Of a DNA stretch of 32,020 nt, positions 8,796-15,685 are shown piece after piece (within the stretch, counting starts at the first letter, position 1; each line of letters opens with the position of its first letter). Origin of the DNA: Dehalococcoidia bacterium. GTDB taxonomy: Bacteria > Chloroflexota > Dehalococcoidia > Bin125. The DNA is taken from positions 1 through 32,020 of the forward strand of contig JAJDYG010000020.1 of NCBI GenBank assembly GCA_022822855.1, in the 5' to 3' direction. The position numbers and the translations under genes were made by a program. The notes beneath the pieces were generated by a model, which saw only the letters and a program-made list of their open reading frames with translations, was not told the origin of the DNA and did no database searches.

Positions 8796-9030
8796 GATCA
8801 GAGGCTATCGGATACGCGGGTGGGCAGGATTCACCCTGGGCTTGCTGCTCGCGGCGCTCTGGATGTCGCCCGCGCATGCTCAGGAGATCGTCATGTCGGG
8901 CAGCCGCTACTCCGCTCCGCTCTGGGCGTGGATCGCCGCGATCGCCGCGGCGGCCGGATTGAGCGTGGTGGGATTGCTGATCGGGTTCTGGTTCCTGCGC
9001 AAGCGTTCGCGACTCGAATCGTCCGAGTAG
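8725..9030 (+). CDS. Small secreted or membrane-anchored protein
   Basis: A 101-residue reading frame. From Met24 (8794) it reads as a clean signal peptide (basic start, GFTLGLLLAALWM core, cleavage after AHA), about 10 extracytoplasmic residues, one transmembrane helix (about residues 68-92) and a basic stop-transfer end (LRKRSR). The longer start at 8725 has a strong Shine-Dalgarno (AGGAG, 9 nt before the ATG) but overlaps the start of the minus-strand membrane protein by 71 bp. The start at 8794 almost abuts it but has no ribosome site. No family is recognised. The order of signal peptide, short loop and helix suggests a small envelope protein. Confidence 0.55.
   Translation: MEDRVFGATGSGASAGRLRRLRAMIRGYRIRGWAGFTLGLLLAALWMSPAHAQEIVMSGSRYSAPLWAWIAAIAAAAGLSVVGLLIGFWFLRKRSRLESSE
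8801..8815 (-). promoter_or_regulatory. Promoter element shared with the acyl-CoA dehydrogenase gene
   Basis: GAGGCTATCGGATAC (plus strand) matches 14 of 15 bases of the sequence at 10301-10315. Read on the minus strand it contains TAGCCT, a -10-like hexamer ending 6 nt before the ATG at 8795. Transcription would then start at the start codon. Confidence 0.4.
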
Positions 9031-9039
9031 AACGACGAA

Positions 9040-9060
9040 GCGCGCCCCTCAGGAGCGCGC
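9040..9060. terminator. Weak bidirectional hairpin
   Basis: GCGCGC at 9040-9045 pairs with 9055-9060 around a 9-nt loop that can add two more pairs. It lies between the convergent genes ending at 9030 and 9088. No T tract follows, so it may only be a weak terminator. Confidence 0.3.
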
Positions 9061-9087
9061 CTCGTGAATCGACCGGGATTCGAGCGA

Positions 9088-10218
9088 TTAGATCTCGAGC
9101 AGTTCGGCGACCTTCTCGCGGTGATGGTCGGCGTCGCCCCACATCAGCTCGGCCATCTTCTGGCGGCGGAAGTAGAGCTGGATGATGTACTCCTTGGTGA
9201 AGCCGATGCCACCGTGAATCTGCTGGCCGTGGGCGACCACGCGACGCGTCGCGTCGGAGCACCAGGCCTTGGCCATCGCGACCTGCAGATCGGCGTCGTC
9301 TTCGCCTTCGGTCACCGCCCAGGCGGCGCGGTACATGATGAACCGCGAGCCGTCGACGTCGGTGATCATGTCGGCGGCCTTGTGCTGGATCGCCTGGAAC
9401 GAACCGATCGGGCGGCCGAACTGGATCCGCTCCTTGGCGTAGTCAACCGAGATTTCGAAGTCGCGCTGGGCCAGACCGACGAGGTAGGCGCAGTAGGCGA
9501 CGGTGAAGTAACGCTTGGCGACCTCGATGATCGGCCACGCGCTGCCCGCCTCGCCGAGCAGGGCGTCGGAACCGACGCGGACGCCGTCGAGCTTGACTTC
9601 GCACTGCTTGTCGGCGGCGATCGTCTGGAGCACCGTGGTGCTCAGGCCTTCCGCGTTGCCGGGGACGAGGAAGAGCGAGACGCCCTCGTCGCCCTCGGAG
9701 CCGGCCGCGCGGGCCGCGACGAGAATCGTGTCGGCGACATGCGCGTCGGGAATGAACAGCTTGGTGCCGTTCAGCACGTAGCCGTCCCCGTCCGGCTCGC
9801 AGGTGGTCGCAATGCCGGAGCTGTCGAAACGGGCCGAGGGCTCGGTCAGCGCGAAGGTCATCACGTGCTGCCCGGCCGCGACGGCGGTGCAGTACTGCTG
9901 CTTCTGCGCGTCGGTGCCGATCGCCTCGACGAAACCGGCGGTGAGCACGGTGTTGATGAACGGTCCCGGAACGAGGGCGCGGCCGAACTCCTCCAGCAGC
10001 ACGCACAGGTCCAGGAAGGAGAGCCCGGCGCCGCCGAGTTCCTCAGCCGTGATCAGCCCCATCCAACCCTGGTTGGCCATGCCGTTCCAGAGGTCGTCGG
10101 TGTATCCGCGCTCATCCTCTTCCATGTCGCGCACGAGCTTCTCAGTGCACTCGTTGGTCAGGAAGTCGCGGGCGAAATTCTTCAGCAGTTCCTGTTCTTC
10201 GGTCAGTCCGAGATCCAT
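9088..10218 (-). CDS. Acyl-CoA dehydrogenase family protein
   Basis: A 376-residue flavoprotein of the acyl-CoA dehydrogenase family, which oxidises acyl-CoA thioesters at the alpha-beta bond using FAD and passes electrons to ETF. Features in order: an N-terminal helical domain (LGLTEEQELLKNFARDFL), FALTEPSA near residue 120 (flavin contact), the beta domain with GYVLNGTKLFIPDA, RIQFGRPIGSFQAIQH, and the C-terminal GGIGFTKEY. The region where MCAD carries its catalytic Glu (usually EGT) reads MAELMWGDADHH. This resembles the branch acting on steroid or cyclic substrates, where the base lies elsewhere. The ATG at 10218 has a GGAGG Shine-Dalgarno; an upstream in-frame start at 10293 is less likely. 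The gene stands alone and diverges from the RCC1 lipoprotein. Confidence 0.9.
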   Translation of the reverse strand: MDLGLTEEQELLKNFARDFLTNECTEKLVRDMEEDERGYTDDLWNGMANQGWMGLITAEELGGAGLSFLDLCVLLEEFGRALVPGPFINTVLTAGFVEAIGTDAQKQQYCTAVAAGQHVMTFALTEPSARFDSSGIATTCEPDGDGYVLNGTKLFIPDAHVADTILVAARAAGSEGDEGVSLFLVPGNAEGLSTTVLQTIAADKQCEVKLDGVRVGSDALLGEAGSAWPIIEVAKRYFTVAYCAYLVGLAQRDFEISVDYAKERIQFGRPIGSFQAIQHKAADMITDVDGSRFIMYRAAWAVTEGEDDADLQVAMAKAWCSDATRRVVAHGQQIHGGIGFTKEYIIQLYFRRQKMAELMWGDADHHREKVAELLEI

Positions 10219-10300
10219 GTCATCCTCCGTGGCGGACCGGCTGGAAGGGGGTCCGCAAGTGTCCGTGGGAAATGGGCACGCCGAAACGCGCAACGAGTCT

Positions 10301-10315
10301 GAGGCTATCCGATAC
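10301..10315 (-). promoter_or_regulatory. Candidate promoter of the acyl-CoA dehydrogenase gene
   Basis: GAGGCTATCCGATAC differs at one base from 8801-8815. On the minus strand it carries TAGCCT at 10302-10307, implying a leader of about 77 nt. The rest of the 10219-10506 divergent region shows no repeat, RNA gene or clear -35 box. Confidence 0.35.
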
Positions 10316-10506
10316 CCGTCTATCGCGCCAGATAACCATCAAGACAACCGGCCGGCCATCGTTCACGGTGATGTGAAGGTAGGTAGAAGATCCCCCGGAT
10401 GGTCTTGGCTCAAATCGCGACCGCTGTTCTCTTTAGCAACCCCTTGGCGTAGGGTGCTTGCTTGTGTGTGGAATCGATGTGATGAAGAGACAAGGGTTGT
10501 AGTCAG

Positions 10507-12489
10507 ATGAAGTCAATCACCGCGCTGTTGGCCAGCGCACTGCTCGTCGCCATCTTCGTTGCCTGTAGCGGTTCCTCAGAACAAGCCCCGGAACCACCGC
10601 CGGCAGAGCAGGTCTCCGAAACTCAGTCGGAGGTTCCGCAGCAATCTGCCGAGCAGGAAGTGGCGGCCGAGCAAGAGTCGAGCCAGACGGTATCGGCGGA
10701 CGCTGAGGAGGAAGCGTCGGAGACGATCCAGGAAGAACAAGCCCAGACCCTGGAGACACAGCAGCAAGATCAGGAACCCGAGGCGGTGCGTCCGCAGGGA
10801 GCAGAGCAGGACGCCCAGGAGGAACCAGCGCGTGGACCTCAGCCTGTGCGACCACCCGGAGGTCGATACATCGCACAGATTAGCTCCGGTGGTTTCCATA
10901 ACTGCACGTTGTGGTCGGATGGGGAAATCGAGTGTTGGGGTGCAAATCAACGTGGTCAATCAGACGCGCCACGCGGGCGTTTTCTCCAGGTTGACGCGGG
11001 TTACGAACACACTTGTGCGCTCACTGAGGACTATGAGATTCAGTGTTGGGGAAGCAACGAGTACGGCGAATCGGCCAGCCCGGAAGGAACATACTGGTCC
11101 ATGGTCAGTGCCGGCAGGGAGCATTCCTGCGCCGGAACGTTTGGAGAATGGGGAAGCGTCGTGTGCTGGGGCCGAAATCACACCGGTCAGTTGAATGGGC
11201 CGGTCGACGTTGGCGGCAATGCGGTCCAGTCTGTGAGTGCGGGAAGCGGGCACAGTTGCGCAATCACCTGGTCTGGTCTTGAGTGCTGGGGTCTCGACGA
11301 GTTCGGACAAAGCACAACACGTGACTCGCAGTTCACGCGGAACTACAACGCCGGAGGCTATGCGGATTCCACCAGCGGAGCATCCGTCGATGCGGGCGCT
11401 GGTCATACATGTGTGCTCAGCGACGCTGGCCGGCTTGAATGCTGGGGTCGCGACGAGTACGGCCAAGCATCCGGCGTCCCTGGCGGCGTCTTTCAATCTG
11501 TCAGCGCCGGAGGGCTCCATACCTGTGCGCTGGACCACGACGGTCGCATTCAGTGCTGGGGCACTAACACCAGCGGTCAGAACAACGTCCCCGCGGGGCG
11601 ATTCACCCAGGTCAGCGCGGGCTGGTATCACACTTGCGCCGTCCGCGAAGAAGGCGGAGCGGTCTGCTGGGGCGGGAACGACAACGGGCAGGCGGTCGCG
11701 CCGACAGCGCTTGCCAACGCGGCCCCCGCGCCTCCGTCGACCGACGATCGCCCTGTCGTCCAGATCACGAAAGAGGTCAGGTCATTCGGCGTCGGGGCGC
11801 GACATACCTGTGCCTCATCCACAGATGACAAGGTCTGGTGTTGGGGATCAAACGACGCCGGGCAAATCGTACCGCCCGATCGGCCGCTCCGCTGGCTTGA
11901 CATTGGTGCGGACTACTCGTGCGCCTTGACGCCAGATGGCGAACCAGTCTGTTGGGGCTCTCGTTGGACACAGGCCAACTGGCAGGAGAACGGCGCGACG
12001 GTGGTCTATTGGGCTTATCGCGTTGGAGTCGATCATCGCTGCCGCCGACACTCGGACGATGGTGGCCAGGACGAACACCGGGTGGTCTGCTTCGGCGACA
12101 ACACGTACTACCAGGCAGAGAGTCCCGCCGGGCTATACGACCGCGTCAATGTCGGTGGGTATCACAATTGCGTGCGTACACTCGACGGCGAGGTCTCTTG
12201 CTGGGGCCGCAATGACCTTGGCCAAGCCGATGTCCCTGCCGGGCGCTACCTGGACGTTGCTGCCGGTCTTGCCCATACCTGTGCGATCACCAGCCGGAAC
12301 GAGCTGCGATGTTGGGGCGACAACCGCTTCGGTCAACTCGACGCGCCGGCAGGCAACGATTTTGTCGAACTGATCTCCCAATCGTGGGCATCACACACCT
12401 GCGCTGCCACCCAGGAGAGGGCACTGATCTGTTGGGGCAGAAACGACGATGGTCAGCTAGACGTCCCCGATGTCTTTAGGGTCCGCTGA
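10507..12489 (+). CDS. RCC1-repeat lipoprotein with 13 Cys-paired repeats
   Basis: A 660-residue exported protein. It starts with a lipoprotein-type signal peptide (MKSITALLASALLVAIFVAC; Cys20 would be lipidated), followed by a Glu/Gln/Pro-rich linker of about 95 residues. Then come 13 repeats of RCC1/regulator-of-chromosome-condensation type, each built on G..HTCA......CWG.N..GQ...P. Almost every repeat has one Cys in HTC and one in CWG, well placed for a disulfide per blade outside the cell. A Pro/Ala linker (ANAAPAPPSTDD) follows repeat 7, so a seven-bladed propeller plus a six-repeat propeller is likely. Repeats 9 and 10 are the most divergent. Such proteins are thought to act as surface binding scaffolds; no ligand is evident. 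It is a single-gene unit. Confidence 0.88.
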   Translation: MKSITALLASALLVAIFVACSGSSEQAPEPPPAEQVSETQSEVPQQSAEQEVAAEQESSQTVSADAEEEASETIQEEQAQTLETQQQDQEPEAVRPQGAEQDAQEEPARGPQPVRPPGGRYIAQISSGGFHNCTLWSDGEIECWGANQRGQSDAPRGRFLQVDAGYEHTCALTEDYEIQCWGSNEYGESASPEGTYWSMVSAGREHSCAGTFGEWGSVVCWGRNHTGQLNGPVDVGGNAVQSVSAGSGHSCAITWSGLECWGLDEFGQSTTRDSQFTRNYNAGGYADSTSGASVDAGAGHTCVLSDAGRLECWGRDEYGQASGVPGGVFQSVSAGGLHTCALDHDGRIQCWGTNTSGQNNVPAGRFTQVSAGWYHTCAVREEGGAVCWGGNDNGQAVAPTALANAAPAPPSTDDRPVVQITKEVRSFGVGARHTCASSTDDKVWCWGSNDAGQIVPPDRPLRWLDIGADYSCALTPDGEPVCWGSRWTQANWQENGATVVYWAYRVGVDHRCRRHSDDGGQDEHRVVCFGDNTYYQAESPAGLYDRVNVGGYHNCVRTLDGEVSCWGRNDLGQADVPAGRYLDVAAGLAHTCAITSRNELRCWGDNRFGQLDAPAGNDFVELISQSWASHTCAATQERALICWGRNDDGQLDVPDVFRVR

Positions 12490-12783
12490 CACGTTCCATG
12501 GCGACATGGCCAATCCGTTGTCCGGGACGGACCGGTCAGGTTTCGCGGTCTCGTCCAGGATTCAGGCTGAACGGGCCTGCAACGTCGGCGACTCTCAGCG
12601 TGTCGCCTGCGACTCAGTCTTGACCCCTTGGCCAGATCCGAAACAGTCCGACTGACACGTTCAAGACCTGCGAATTCAATCGCTCCTCCACGCTCCTTGT
12701 GCAAGGCATATTGTGCAAGGCATATGGTCGATTTCAGACGGGACACACGGCGTGTCCCAACAGGCATCAGGGAGGTAGACGGC
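12490..12783 (+). promoter_or_regulatory. Leader region of the first VOC gene with direct repeats
   Basis: TTGTGCAAGGCATA is present twice head to tail (12697-12710 and 12711-12724), and each copy runs into TATTGT or TATGGT, both -10-like. Earlier, GTCCGCTGACACGTTC (12481-12496) nearly repeats at 12646-12662. A GGGAGGT ribosome site precedes the ATG at 12784. No gene is seen. Confidence 0.45.
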
Positions 12784-13272
12784 ATGACTCGCGCGACATT
12801 GACCGATGTGACCGACTCGACCGACGTGCCCGACGTCGTAGTCGATCAACAGCAGATCTTCCCCTACCTGACCTACGCCGACGCGCCCGCGGCGATCGAT
12901 TGGCTGTGCCGAACATTCGGTTTCGAGCTGGCCGCTTCCTACCAGACCTCCAACGGCCGGATCGCTCATGCGGCGCTTCGCCATCACGGCCTCTACGTGA
13001 TGCTCTCGTCCGAGTTCGAAGAGCTGGACAATCACGCTCCCGCAGGTGACCAGGTCGCCACATCGCGGATTCACATGCACGTCGACGACGTTGACGAGCA
13101 CTACCAGCACTCGCTGACGGGGGGAGCCAGGATCGTCCAGGGCCTCGAAGATCGCTTCTGGGGTATCCGCTCGTACCACGCGCTCGACCTCGAGGGCTAC
13201 CGCTGGAGCTTCTGCCAGCGCATCCGCGAGGAGCCTCGCGAGGAAATCGAGCAGCGGCTGCAAGCCTGGTAA
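12784..13272 (+). CDS. VOC (glyoxalase-fold) protein 1 of 5
   Basis: A 162-residue vicinal-oxygen-chelate fold protein of the PhnB-like/glyoxalase-like type. Two beta-alpha-beta-beta-beta modules are visible: IFPYLTYADAPAAIDWLCRTFGFE in the first and RIHMHVDDVDEHYQHSLTGGARI with DLEGYRWSF in the second. VOC proteins are usually metal-dependent enzymes or resistance/binding proteins acting on small molecules. This copy keeps a His at the start of the second module strand (IHMHVDDVD) and a Glu in DLEGY, both used as metal ligands in the fold. A longer upstream frame exists, but the ATG at 12784 has a GGGAGGT ribosome site. It is the first of five tandem paralogs and is followed by a hairpin terminator. 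Confidence 0.85.
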   Translation: MTRATLTDVTDSTDVPDVVVDQQQIFPYLTYADAPAAIDWLCRTFGFELAASYQTSNGRIAHAALRHHGLYVMLSSEFEELDNHAPAGDQVATSRIHMHVDDVDEHYQHSLTGGARIVQGLEDRFWGIRSYHALDLEGYRWSFCQRIREEPREEIEQRLQAW

Positions 13273-13295
13273 GTCCCGGCCGCGTCATATGTCTA

Positions 13296-13320
13296 GTCGC
13301 CCGGCAACCTGCCGGGCGGC
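13296..13320 (+). terminator. Hairpin terminator after VOC 1
   Basis: An 11-bp stem (one G-T pair) with a 3-nt loop: 13296-13306 pairs with 13310-13320, core GCCCGGCA/TGCCGGGC. TTGCTATTG follows, a weak T-rich tail. It would separate VOC 1 from VOC 2. AT-rich sequence after it (about 13330-13345) may hold the VOC 2 promoter. Confidence 0.55.
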
Positions 13321-13391
13321 TTGCTATTGCGAACATATATACGCTACGGTTTCTGTTGTGTCCCCGGAACGGCCCAGCACGGAGCGACTCG

Positions 13392-13856
13392 ATGACCGAC
13401 GAGACCACACTCGATCACCAGCGAATCGTCCCCGGTCTGACTTATGCCGACGCGCCCGCCGCGATCGACTGGCTCTGCCGGGTCTTCGGCTTTCGCGAAA
13501 TCCGCCGCATGGAGGTCGGCGACGGGCGGATCGGCAACGCCGCGTTGAGCTTCAACGGAGAACAGATCATGCTCGCCTCGCCCTTCGAGGAGGCGGGCAC
13601 CAGCTCGCCACGGGATCTGCCGGCGCTGCATCAGCAAATCACCGTCTACGTTGACGATGTCGACGCCCACTTTGCCCACGCCCGGCGAGAGGGCGCTCAC
13701 ATCCTGGCCGAGCCGGCAGACCAGTTCTGGGGCGCGAGAAACTACTGGGTCGAAGACCTCGAGGGACACCGCTGGACCTTCCAGCAGCAACTGAGAGATG
13801 TCCCTGACGAGGAATCGGCGGCCGAGATGCTCAAGATCGCCGGAGACGAAGGCTAG
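13392..13856 (+). CDS. VOC (glyoxalase-fold) protein 2 of 5
   Basis: A 154-residue paralog of VOC 1: IVPGLTYADAPAAIDWLCRVFGF, then QITVYVDDVDAHFAHARREGAHI, FWGARNYWVEDLEGHRWTF. It shares DWLC and the FWG loop with VOC 1, so the two form the closer pair within the array. The second-module position that is His in VOC 1 is Thr here, while the terminal Glu (DLEGH) remains. The metal site may therefore differ or be absent. The ATG at 13392 has GGAG about 7 nt upstream; an upstream GTG at 13356 is less likely. Its own promoter is possible because a terminator separates it from VOC 1. No substrate can be assigned. Confidence 0.85.
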   Translation: MTDETTLDHQRIVPGLTYADAPAAIDWLCRVFGFREIRRMEVGDGRIGNAALSFNGEQIMLASPFEEAGTSSPRDLPALHQQITVYVDDVDAHFAHARREGAHILAEPADQFWGARNYWVEDLEGHRWTFQQQLRDVPDEESAAEMLKIAGDEG

Positions 13857-13910
13857 CCATGGCCGCCCTGCCTCATCTCCAACCCCTAAGTCCTCCTGAC
13901 AGGCAGGCCC

Positions 13911-13983
13911 GAACCGAGCTGAACGTGTGTGAACCTGTCTGATCATGCCGGAACACAGCCGAACAAACCTGAACAACCTGAAC
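13911..13983 (+). repeat. Decamer array: GAAC every 10 bp
   Basis: GAAC begins at 13911, 13921, 13931, 13951, 13961, 13971 and 13980, with GATC at 13941 filling the register. All but the last step are exactly 10 bp, one helical turn. The bases before GAAC are mostly CT or CC. The intervening bases vary, so this is not a simple tandem duplication. It lies between VOC 2 and VOC 3. Confidence 0.7.
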
Positions 13984-14208
13984 ACGCGATCTCCCGCAAA
14001 ACACTGCAAATCGTGCGATCCGGACCGCGAGCCGGACCCCGAGAGATTTTTCCGCCTGAACACCCGTCGTACGCCTCGACCGATAGAATCGGACTGGGGT
14101 CGAACCGGGGATAACGCGGAACAGCCAACCATCGGAGGGATGCCCGCGATGCTCCTCCGTCCGACACACGAAGAATCCAGCCGACAGTCCATCTGAAAGG
14201 ACGACATC
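13984..14208 (+). promoter_or_regulatory. Leader region before VOC 3
   Basis: No gene is supported here. TAGAAT at 14084-14089 is a possible -10 box lying between CCGAT and ATCGG. Two further GAAC motifs occur at 14058 and 14102, outside the 10-bp register. A ribosome site (AAAGGA) precedes the ATG at 14209. Confidence 0.35.
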
Positions 14209-14670
14209 ATGGTTCAGAATCCACCGGAGGGCAGTCAGCGGATTGTTCCCTATCTCAACTACGCCGACGCGAAAGCGGCGATCGAATTCCTGATCAACGC
14301 ATTCGGCTTTGAGCAGGGTCTGCTGCTGGAAGGTCCCGACGGCTCCGTCGGACACTGCGAGCTGCAACTCGGCGGCGAGACGGTGATGCTGGCCAGCGAG
14401 TTCGGCGAGCTGGGCCTCAGCAGCCCCAGGACGCTCGGCGGCGTCCACGCGTCGGTGATGGTCTACGTCGACGATCTCGATGCCCACTACGAGTGCGCCA
14501 AGGCCGCCGGCGCGCAGATCGTGCAGGAACCGACCGAGCAGTTCTATGGCGACCGGACCTACCGCGCGCTCGACCCGGAGGGCGTCGGCTGGGACATCCA
14601 CCAGCACGTCCGCGACGTCACGCCCGAGGAAATGGTCGCCGCGATGTCGGAAGCACCGGAAGGGGAGTAA
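14209..14670 (+). CDS. VOC (glyoxalase-fold) protein 3 of 5
   Basis: A 153-residue PhnB-like VOC protein: IVPYLNYADAKAAIEFLINAFGFEQG, GHCELQLGGETVMLASEF, SVMVYVDDLDAHYECAKAAGAQI and FYGDRTYRALDPEGVGWDIHQHV. With VOC 4 and VOC 5 it shares the FYG/FFG-D-RTY loop and differs from VOC 1 and 2. The terminal Glu is kept (DPEG) and the His of the second module is Met. It is the first gene of a unit with VOC 4 (3 bp after its stop) and VOC 5. AAAGGA lies 8 nt before the ATG. The upstream decamer array may control the unit. Function is unknown beyond small-molecule binding or metal-dependent chemistry. Confidence 0.86.
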   Translation: MVQNPPEGSQRIVPYLNYADAKAAIEFLINAFGFEQGLLLEGPDGSVGHCELQLGGETVMLASEFGELGLSSPRTLGGVHASVMVYVDDLDAHYECAKAAGAQIVQEPTEQFYGDRTYRALDPEGVGWDIHQHVRDVTPEEMVAAMSEAPEGE

Positions 14671-14673
14671 TCG

Positions 14674-15156
14674 ATGACTGATCAACCAGACCTTGACGCA
14701 GGCCGCAGGCAAGGAATCGTGCCGGCGCTGTCCTACGACGACGCCCCGGCGATGATCGAGTTTCTCTGCCGGGCCTTCGGCTTCGTCGAGCGATTTCGCC
14801 TGGACATGCCCGATGGCACCATCGGACACGCGTCACTACTCAACGGCGAGGACGAAGTCACGCTGGCCTCGGCATATCCGGAAGGTGGGCTGGGCGGACC
14901 ATCCACTCTGCCCCACCTGCACGCGAGCGTGATGGTCTACGTCGACGATGTCGACGCCCATTACGAACGGGCCCTGGCCGAAGGCGCGACGATCCTGCAG
15001 GAGCCGGAAGACCAGTTCTTCGGTGATCGGACCTATCGCGCCAGGGATCCCGAGGGAGGCAACTGGTGGTTCCACCAGGAGTTGCAGGCCTTCACCGGCG
15101 AGGAGGTGCAGGGCTTCATCGACGAGATGGCGGCAGAAGACGCCCCGCAGTCGTGA
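14674..15156 (+). CDS. VOC (glyoxalase-fold) protein 4 of 5
   Basis: A 160-residue VOC paralog: IVPALSYDDAPAMIEFLCRAFGFVERF, GHASLLNGEDEVTLASAY, SVMVYVDDVDAHYERALAEGATI, FFGDRTYRARDPEGGNWWFHQEL. It begins 3 bp after the stop of VOC 3, whose last codons supply the Shine-Dalgarno (GGAAGGGGAG), so translation is coupled. The duplication relationship to VOC 3 is clear from the shared HASVMVYVDD stretch. VOC proteins often work as dimers, and adjacent co-expressed paralogs could form heterodimers; that is inference. The C terminus carries a short acidic helix. Confidence 0.86.
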   Translation: MTDQPDLDAGRRQGIVPALSYDDAPAMIEFLCRAFGFVERFRLDMPDGTIGHASLLNGEDEVTLASAYPEGGLGGPSTLPHLHASVMVYVDDVDAHYERALAEGATILQEPEDQFFGDRTYRARDPEGGNWWFHQELQAFTGEEVQGFIDEMAAEDAPQS

Positions 15157-15163
15157 GGCCGTC

Positions 15164-15634
15164 GTGAGCGCCGTGCCGCTGCCCGAGGGCTCGCAGCACA
15201 TCGTGCCGTACGTCTACTACGACGATCCGCGCGCAACGACCGCGTACCTGTGCAATGTGTTCGGCTTCGAGCAGACGATGATGCTTGAGTGGCCCGATGG
15301 CGGCGTCGCCCACGCCGAGGTTTCGCTCAGCGGAGAACGGGTGCTGATCGGAGGCGCCGATCCGCGGTTTGGACTGGCGAGTCCCGAGTCGCTCGGCTCA
15401 ATCCACACGGTGATCTGCGTCTACGTCGGAAACGTGGACGAGCATTACCAGCATGCTCAGGCTCAAGGAGCGCAGATTGTTCGCGAGATCAACGATGCGT
15501 TCTACGGAGCGCGCATCTATTCGGCCCGGGACCCGGAGGGACATCTCTGGGAACTCCGCGAGCAGCGCCGCGAACCGACCGAGGCCGAGTTGACGGAATC
15601 GCTCGCGGAACTGGCCCGAATGATCGGCCGCTAG
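15164..15634 (+). CDS. VOC (glyoxalase-fold) protein 5 of 5
   Basis: A 156-residue VOC paralog, most likely starting at the GTG at 15164, 7 bp after the stop of VOC 4; the encoded N terminus then reads SAVPLPEGSQHIVPYVYYDDP, aligned with its neighbours. A start further upstream in this frame would run through VOC 4 and is unlikely. Core features are ATTAYLCNVFGFEQTMMLEWPDGG, ICVYVGNVDEHYQHAQAQGAQIV and FYGARIYSARDPEGHLWEL. The usual VDDVD is VGNVD, a difference from the other four. Only a weak GAGG ribosome site is seen, as expected for a coupled gene. It ends the array, converging on the minus-strand gene ending at 15686 with a 51-bp gap that shows no terminator. Confidence 0.82.
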   Translation: MSAVPLPEGSQHIVPYVYYDDPRATTAYLCNVFGFEQTMMLEWPDGGVAHAEVSLSGERVLIGGADPRFGLASPESLGSIHTVICVYVGNVDEHYQHAQAQGAQIVREINDAFYGARIYSARDPEGHLWELREQRREPTEAELTESLAELARMIGR

Positions 15635-15685
15635 GCGCCGGGGCTCCGCGGTTGCCGACCTGTCAGGACGCCGACCCGCCGGGGC

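Noticed and set aside
9064..10302. Long plus-strand frame of 412 codons
   Set aside because: It is the antisense shadow of the acyl-CoA dehydrogenase gene, whose motifs are clear.
13929..14196. Short frames over the decamer array
   Set aside because: They have no ribosome sites, different frames are equally open, and the 10-bp period does not fit codons.
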